A stretch of 8,201 bases of DNA from Bacteroides sp. (lineage in GTDB: Bacteria; Bacteroidota; Bacteroidia; Bacteroidales; Bacteroidaceae), in the NCBI GenBank assembly GCA_030151635.1, contig JASLDF010000157.1, positions 1 to 8,201 on the forward strand, given 5' to 3'. This document shows positions 6,901-8,201 of this stretch, piece after piece (positions within the stretch are counted from its first letter, which is position 1; each line of letters opens with the position of its first letter). The position numbers were made by a program, and so were the translations under genes. Below the pieces are notes generated by a model. It saw only the letters and a list, made by a program, of their open reading frames with translations, had not been told where the DNA came from and ran no database searches.

Positions 6901-7869
6901 CAATAGTTTCCTCCAAATTTCAGTACGGATAATATTCTTATCTACCCCGTCGAGTATGTTACGTTTGATACAATTCAATAAGGCACGTTTAATGATATAG
7001 TATGATAATTCTTTACAGACCTCTTTGATTATAGTTTCTTTATTTTTGTCATCATCGAATACGAACCTATCTTTAATTGTGTTTTGTATAAGAGAATGAA
7101 TCTGGTCAGACTTGGGAAAATCCATTTTAATTGATAAATCAAATCGTCTTATCAGTGCATCATCAATCATTTGCAATTGATTAGTAGCTGCTATTATAAT
7201 GGTGTCTTGGTCAACGAAGTCAAATAATTGTAATAGAGTGTTTACCACTCTCTTCATTTCACCATGATCTTGGTCATAATCTCTAACTTTTCCTAAAGTA
7301 TCAAATTCATCAAGTAGTATAATAGCCTTCTCATTAACTGCAGTTTTGAAAATATGGGTAAGGTTCCTGCTAGTTTCGCCAAGCTTAGAAGAAACTACAG
7401 TACCTAAATTTACAATTATTAGTGGGCGATTTAGCTCCCCAGCTAATACATAAGCTGTAAGTGTTTTTCCACAACCAGAAGGACCATTAAGAAGAATCTT
7501 ATTTGATATGGGAATATCCATTTTTCTAAGTTCATCAACTAGCTTTCTTTCTCTAATAAAATAGTTTAACTCTTCTTGTACACTAGAGGTACAAACCAAA
7601 TCATTCATTGCGAATGAAGACATTACCGTTTGAAGGATATAGTCACCAGCTTTATTGTCAAAACTTTTGCTTAAACGAAACTCTTTAAGTTTGTTAAAGG
7701 ACTGCTCTCTACCAGCATCTTTAATTATAGATAGTATCTCAGTTGCAAACTTACTTCTTTTATTCTGCTGTGAGTAGTCTACGAACTGATATAACAAATC
7801 TAACAATCTATCATTGTCGTTTGCTAAGGCAAGTTTAGTTAATTGCTTAATGTAATCAGATTGTTTCAT
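6880..7869 (-). CDS. AAA+ ATPase, IetA-like partner of the S8 protease
   Basis: This 329-residue single-domain AAA+ ATPase has Walker A G129-PSGCGK-T136, Walker B ending D187-E188 (LLDEFD), sensor-1 Asn230 (AATNQ), and arginine-finger candidates R241-R242 (LIRRFD). The segment K162-L163-G164-E165 fits the pore-loop region. Residues 1-110 are a helical N-terminal part without a recognised domain. The start is ATG at 7867-7869. A longer reading from a TTG at 7894-7896 is unlikely because that codon is inside the -7 promoter element. The last six residues are encoded in the terminator stem shared with the protease gene. ATPases of this type form hexamers that remodel or unfold proteins. Next to an S8 protease it probably senses infection or controls the protease, as proposed for IetA/IetS. 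The ATPase class is certain; the partnership rests on the gene pairing. Confidence 0.93.
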   Translation of the reverse strand: MKQSDYIKQLTKLALANDNDRLLDLLYQFVDYSQQNKRSKFATEILSIIKDAGREQSFNKLKEFRLSKSFDNKAGDYILQTVMSSFAMNDLVCTSSVQEELNYFIRERKLVDELRKMDIPISNKILLNGPSGCGKTLTAYVLAGELNRPLIIVNLGTVVSSKLGETSRNLTHIFKTAVNEKAIILLDEFDTLGKVRDYDQDHGEMKRVVNTLLQLFDFVDQDTIIIAATNQLQMIDDALIRRFDLSIKMDFPKSDQIHSLIQNTIKDRFVFDDDKNKETIIKEVCKELSYYIIKRALLNCIKRNILDGVDKNIIRTEIWRKLLNDKRMG

Positions 7870-7893
7870 AATAATTCGTTTTATATCCTTTTG

Positions 7894-7925
7894 CAAAAAT
7901 AGTCTATTTTGATTGGATTCCCAAA
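7894..7925 (-). promoter_or_regulatory. Promoter of the AAA+ ATPase gene
   Basis: On the minus strand, TTTG (7925-7922) is followed after 20 bases by TATTTTTG (7901-7894), an exact Bacteroidetes consensus promoter. The predicted start of transcription near 7888 leaves an untranslated leader of about 20 bases before the ATG at 7869. The ATPase therefore has its own promoter, independent of the protease gene. Confidence 0.75.
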
Positions 7926-8007
7926 TTGTTAGATGGAATACTAATTAGATTCTAGAGAGTTATTTCATGCCACACCTACACTTATTTAAAACTTTCAAAG
8001 CTCAGTT

Positions 8008-8032
8008 TAGAGGGGGGGGGAGAGGATAGAAA
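8008..8032. repeat. Purine-only tract containing nine consecutive G
   Basis: An almost pure purine run on the plus strand includes G9 at 8012-8020. It sits about 80 bases upstream of the presumed transposase start, in a stretch without a gene. Such runs are prone to slippage; I see no coding frame that it would switch. Confidence 0.7.
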
Positions 8033-8099
8033 GGTTCAATCCTAAAAGTGTGTTTGATTGAAGAAAAATAATTTACTTTACAGCTATAAATAAAACGTT

Positions 8100-8201
8100 A
8101 TGGAAAATTACATCGAGTTTGTAAAGTTGATTCTCCCTGATTTTTTAGTAGATCACTTTAACCTAGTAAAAACAGTAAAGCAAGGTGAAGTGATGCATCT
8201 T
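8100..8201 (+). CDS. Probable ISAon1-type transposase N-terminal protein (cut at window end)
   Basis: The frame from ATG 8100 is open to the window edge (34 codons). The peptide begins MENYIEFVKLILPDFLVDHF and continues with KQGEVMHL. From memory, this closely resembles the short N-terminal-region proteins of ISAon1-type transposases in Bacteroidetes, which usually start with an FVKLLLPE-like stretch followed by a KGD/E-LH motif. No Shine-Dalgarno sequence is present. The terminal inverted repeat of the element should lie somewhere in 7930-8095, but it cannot be placed without the other end. If correct, the island is bounded, or was invaded, by an insertion sequence here. Only the start is visible, so the assignment is moderate. 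Confidence 0.6.
   Translation, partial: MENYIEFVKLILPDFLVDHFNLVKTVKQGEVMHL

Noticed and set aside
7867..7896. Nine-residue N-terminal extension of the ATPase from a TTG start
   Set aside because: The TTG is inside the -7 promoter element, so the transcript would begin after it; the ATG at 7869 fits the promoter.
8032..8043. AGGTTCAATCCT resembles the tRNA-Pro T-arm and could be a right attachment site
   Set aside because: It lacks one base compared with the tRNA, does not extend into the flanking tRNA sequence, and T-arm-like words are partly palindromic and occur by chance.

Overview
The window looks like part of a Bacteroidetes (Bacteroidota) chromosome, probably a marine or animal-associated glycan degrader. 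Three things suggest this: promoters of the TTTG-N20-TAnnTTTG type, A-rich start regions without Shine-Dalgarno sequences, and a neighbouring hexosaminidase/S-type sulfatase pair typical of polysaccharide-utilisation loci. Composition is A+T-rich throughout.

Left part (1-2643): the 3' end of a GH20 beta-N-acetylhexosaminidase gene is followed 11 bases later by a complete exported sulfatase gene and a strong terminator. The two probably act together on a sulfated, HexNAc-containing glycan (host mucin, glycosaminoglycan or a marine equivalent).

Middle (2740-4118): a tRNA-Pro(UGG) gene with its own promoter and terminator marks the edge of the conserved region. About 1.3 kb follows without an intact gene. 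It contains the decayed C-terminal end of a tyrosine recombinase in which the catalytic positions have been replaced. This is the usual picture of a tRNA-associated integration site whose integrase has died.

Right part (4217-7925): two intact genes face each other. One encodes an 860-residue cytoplasmic subtilisin-like (S8) protease with a full Asp/His/Ser triad. The other encodes a 329-residue AAA+ ATPase. They converge on one 18-bp perfect hairpin whose loop contains the ATPase stop codon. The protein pairing matches the IetA/IetS type of antiphage system (AAA ATPase plus subtilase), but here the genes have opposite strands and separate promoters. The protease promoter lies in a perfect 10-bp inverted repeat that could be an operator.

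Right edge (7926-8201): a nine-G tract, then the start of what appears to be an ISAon1-type transposase N-terminal protein, cut by the window end. Overall: glycan-degradation genes, then a tRNA, then an accessory island carrying a likely protease/ATPase defence pair flanked by mobile-element debris.
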